A DNA stretch of 24,411 nt. Origin: JACIYW01 sp014359745 (GTDB lineage: Bacteria; Pseudomonadota; Alphaproteobacteria; Rhodobacterales; Rhodobacteraceae). Under the pieces are notes generated by a model that was not told where the DNA came from, made no database searches, and saw nothing but the letters and a program-made list of their open reading frames with translations. The stretch is from NCBI GenBank assembly GCA_050433985.1, contig JBNPWE010000029.1:1-24411 (forward strand), given 5' to 3'. This document shows positions 24,094-24,411 of this stretch, one piece after another. Position 1 is the stretch's first letter. Each line of letters starts with the position of its first letter. The position numbers and the translations under genes were made by a program.

Positions 24094-24411
24094 ATGACAG
24101 AGCATACTATTGGCATCGACATTTCGAAAACCCATCTCGATGCATTCCGGCTGGAAGATCAGGCTGCCCGGCAGTTTGAAAACTCGGCGCGGGGCTTTCG
24201 GGCCCTGGTCAAATGGCTAGGCCAGACGCCAGTTGCCCGCATCGTGTTTGAACCCACCGGCCCATACCATCGGGCCTTCGAGACCGCGCTCTCGGGCAAG
24301 TTCCCGCTGGTCAAGGTCAACCCCCTGCAGGCGCGCCGGTTCGCCGAAGCCTGCGGAACACGGGCCAAGACGGATGCTGTCGACGCGCGCATCCTGGCCC
24401 GCATGGGGGCG
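24094..24411 (+). CDS. IS110-family transposase (DEDD recombinase), N-terminal part
   Basis: An open frame runs off the window end, showing 106 codons. It is the RuvC-like catalytic domain of IS110 transposases. The DEDD residues from this start are D9 (GIDISKTHLDAF), E53 (VFEPTGPYH), and D94 and D97 (KTDAVDARILARM). ATG 24094 is preferred to ATG 24085 because the GAGG element (24079-24082) then has normal spacing. The protein works with the guide RNA from the leader to choose its target. The C-terminal serine-containing Tnp domain is not visible. Confidence 0.94.
   Translation, partial: MTEHTIGIDISKTHLDAFRLEDQAARQFENSARGFRALVKWLGQTPVARIVFEPTGPYHRAFETALSGKFPLVKVNPLQARRFAEACGTRAKTDAVDARILARMGA

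Larger units (their letters stand above)
23891..24411 (+). mobile_element. IS110-family insertion sequence, left part (runs off window)
   Basis: The terminase reading breaks off at about 23890, and an IS110-type transposase gene follows on the same strand. The intervening 200 bp are non-coding and structured, as in the IS110 group, where the left end carries the guide RNA. IS110 elements lack clear terminal repeats, so the left boundary is set by the break in terminase homology and may be off by a few bases. The right end is outside the window. Confidence 0.85.

Noticed and set aside
1..24411. CRISPR array or retron
   Set aside because: No regularly spaced repeats of 20-40 bp with unique spacers were seen, and no reverse transcriptase motif occurs in any frame.

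Overview
The window is high-GC DNA with alphaproteobacterial features, most like the Rhodobacteraceae: the protein style, many ATGA-type gene overlaps, and a GpA-type terminase and recombinase relic of a kind common in that group. It is accessory DNA. An integrative element of about 21.1 kb sits in a tRNA-Ser(GGA) gene, and a second mosaic region with phage and IS debris follows it.

Left flank (1-327): the 5' end of a probable ISAs1-family transposase running off the window edge, then an intact tRNA-Ser(GGA) with encoded CCA. Its last 14 bases (314-327) recur exactly at 21404-21417, giving candidate attL and attR. Short repeats built on CTAGGAC lie just inside both ends and look like integrase arm sites.

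Element backbone (509 to about 6790, + strand): a DUF4102-type tyrosine integrase, a hypothetical protein overlapping its stop codon, an excisionase-like HTH protein, a DnaB-like replicative helicase, an HTH protein overlapping the helicase stop, and a coiled-coil protein. A 476-bp non-coding gap then holds six direct and one inverted copy of GAATCCA around an AT-rich inverted repeat. This looks like an iteron-type replication origin or an operator cluster.

Cargo (6787-21093): two overlapping genes for putative membrane proteins and a HicA/HicB toxin-antitoxin pair lie on the + strand. On the - strand, four genes read in the order MmeI-like type IIL restriction-modification enzyme (TTG start, 1149 aa), unknown 349-aa soluble protein, four-helix membrane protein, and a very large SIR2-domain protein. 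The SIR2 gene is split by a complete 2524-bp IS66-family element with an 8-bp target duplication. Removing the element and one duplication copy restores a single frame of 1297 codons joining the SIR2 NADase-like domain to a C-terminal region of about 920 aa. The cargo therefore reads as a compact defence island with one system recently broken.

Right flank (21418-24411): about 425 bp without a convincing gene, a TPR-like hypothetical protein, a fragment resembling the C-terminus of a serine recombinase, and the first third of a GpA-type phage terminase large subunit cut by an IS110-family element. The IS110 transposase gene runs off the window. The roughly 200-nt structured leader in front of it is a candidate bridge RNA.
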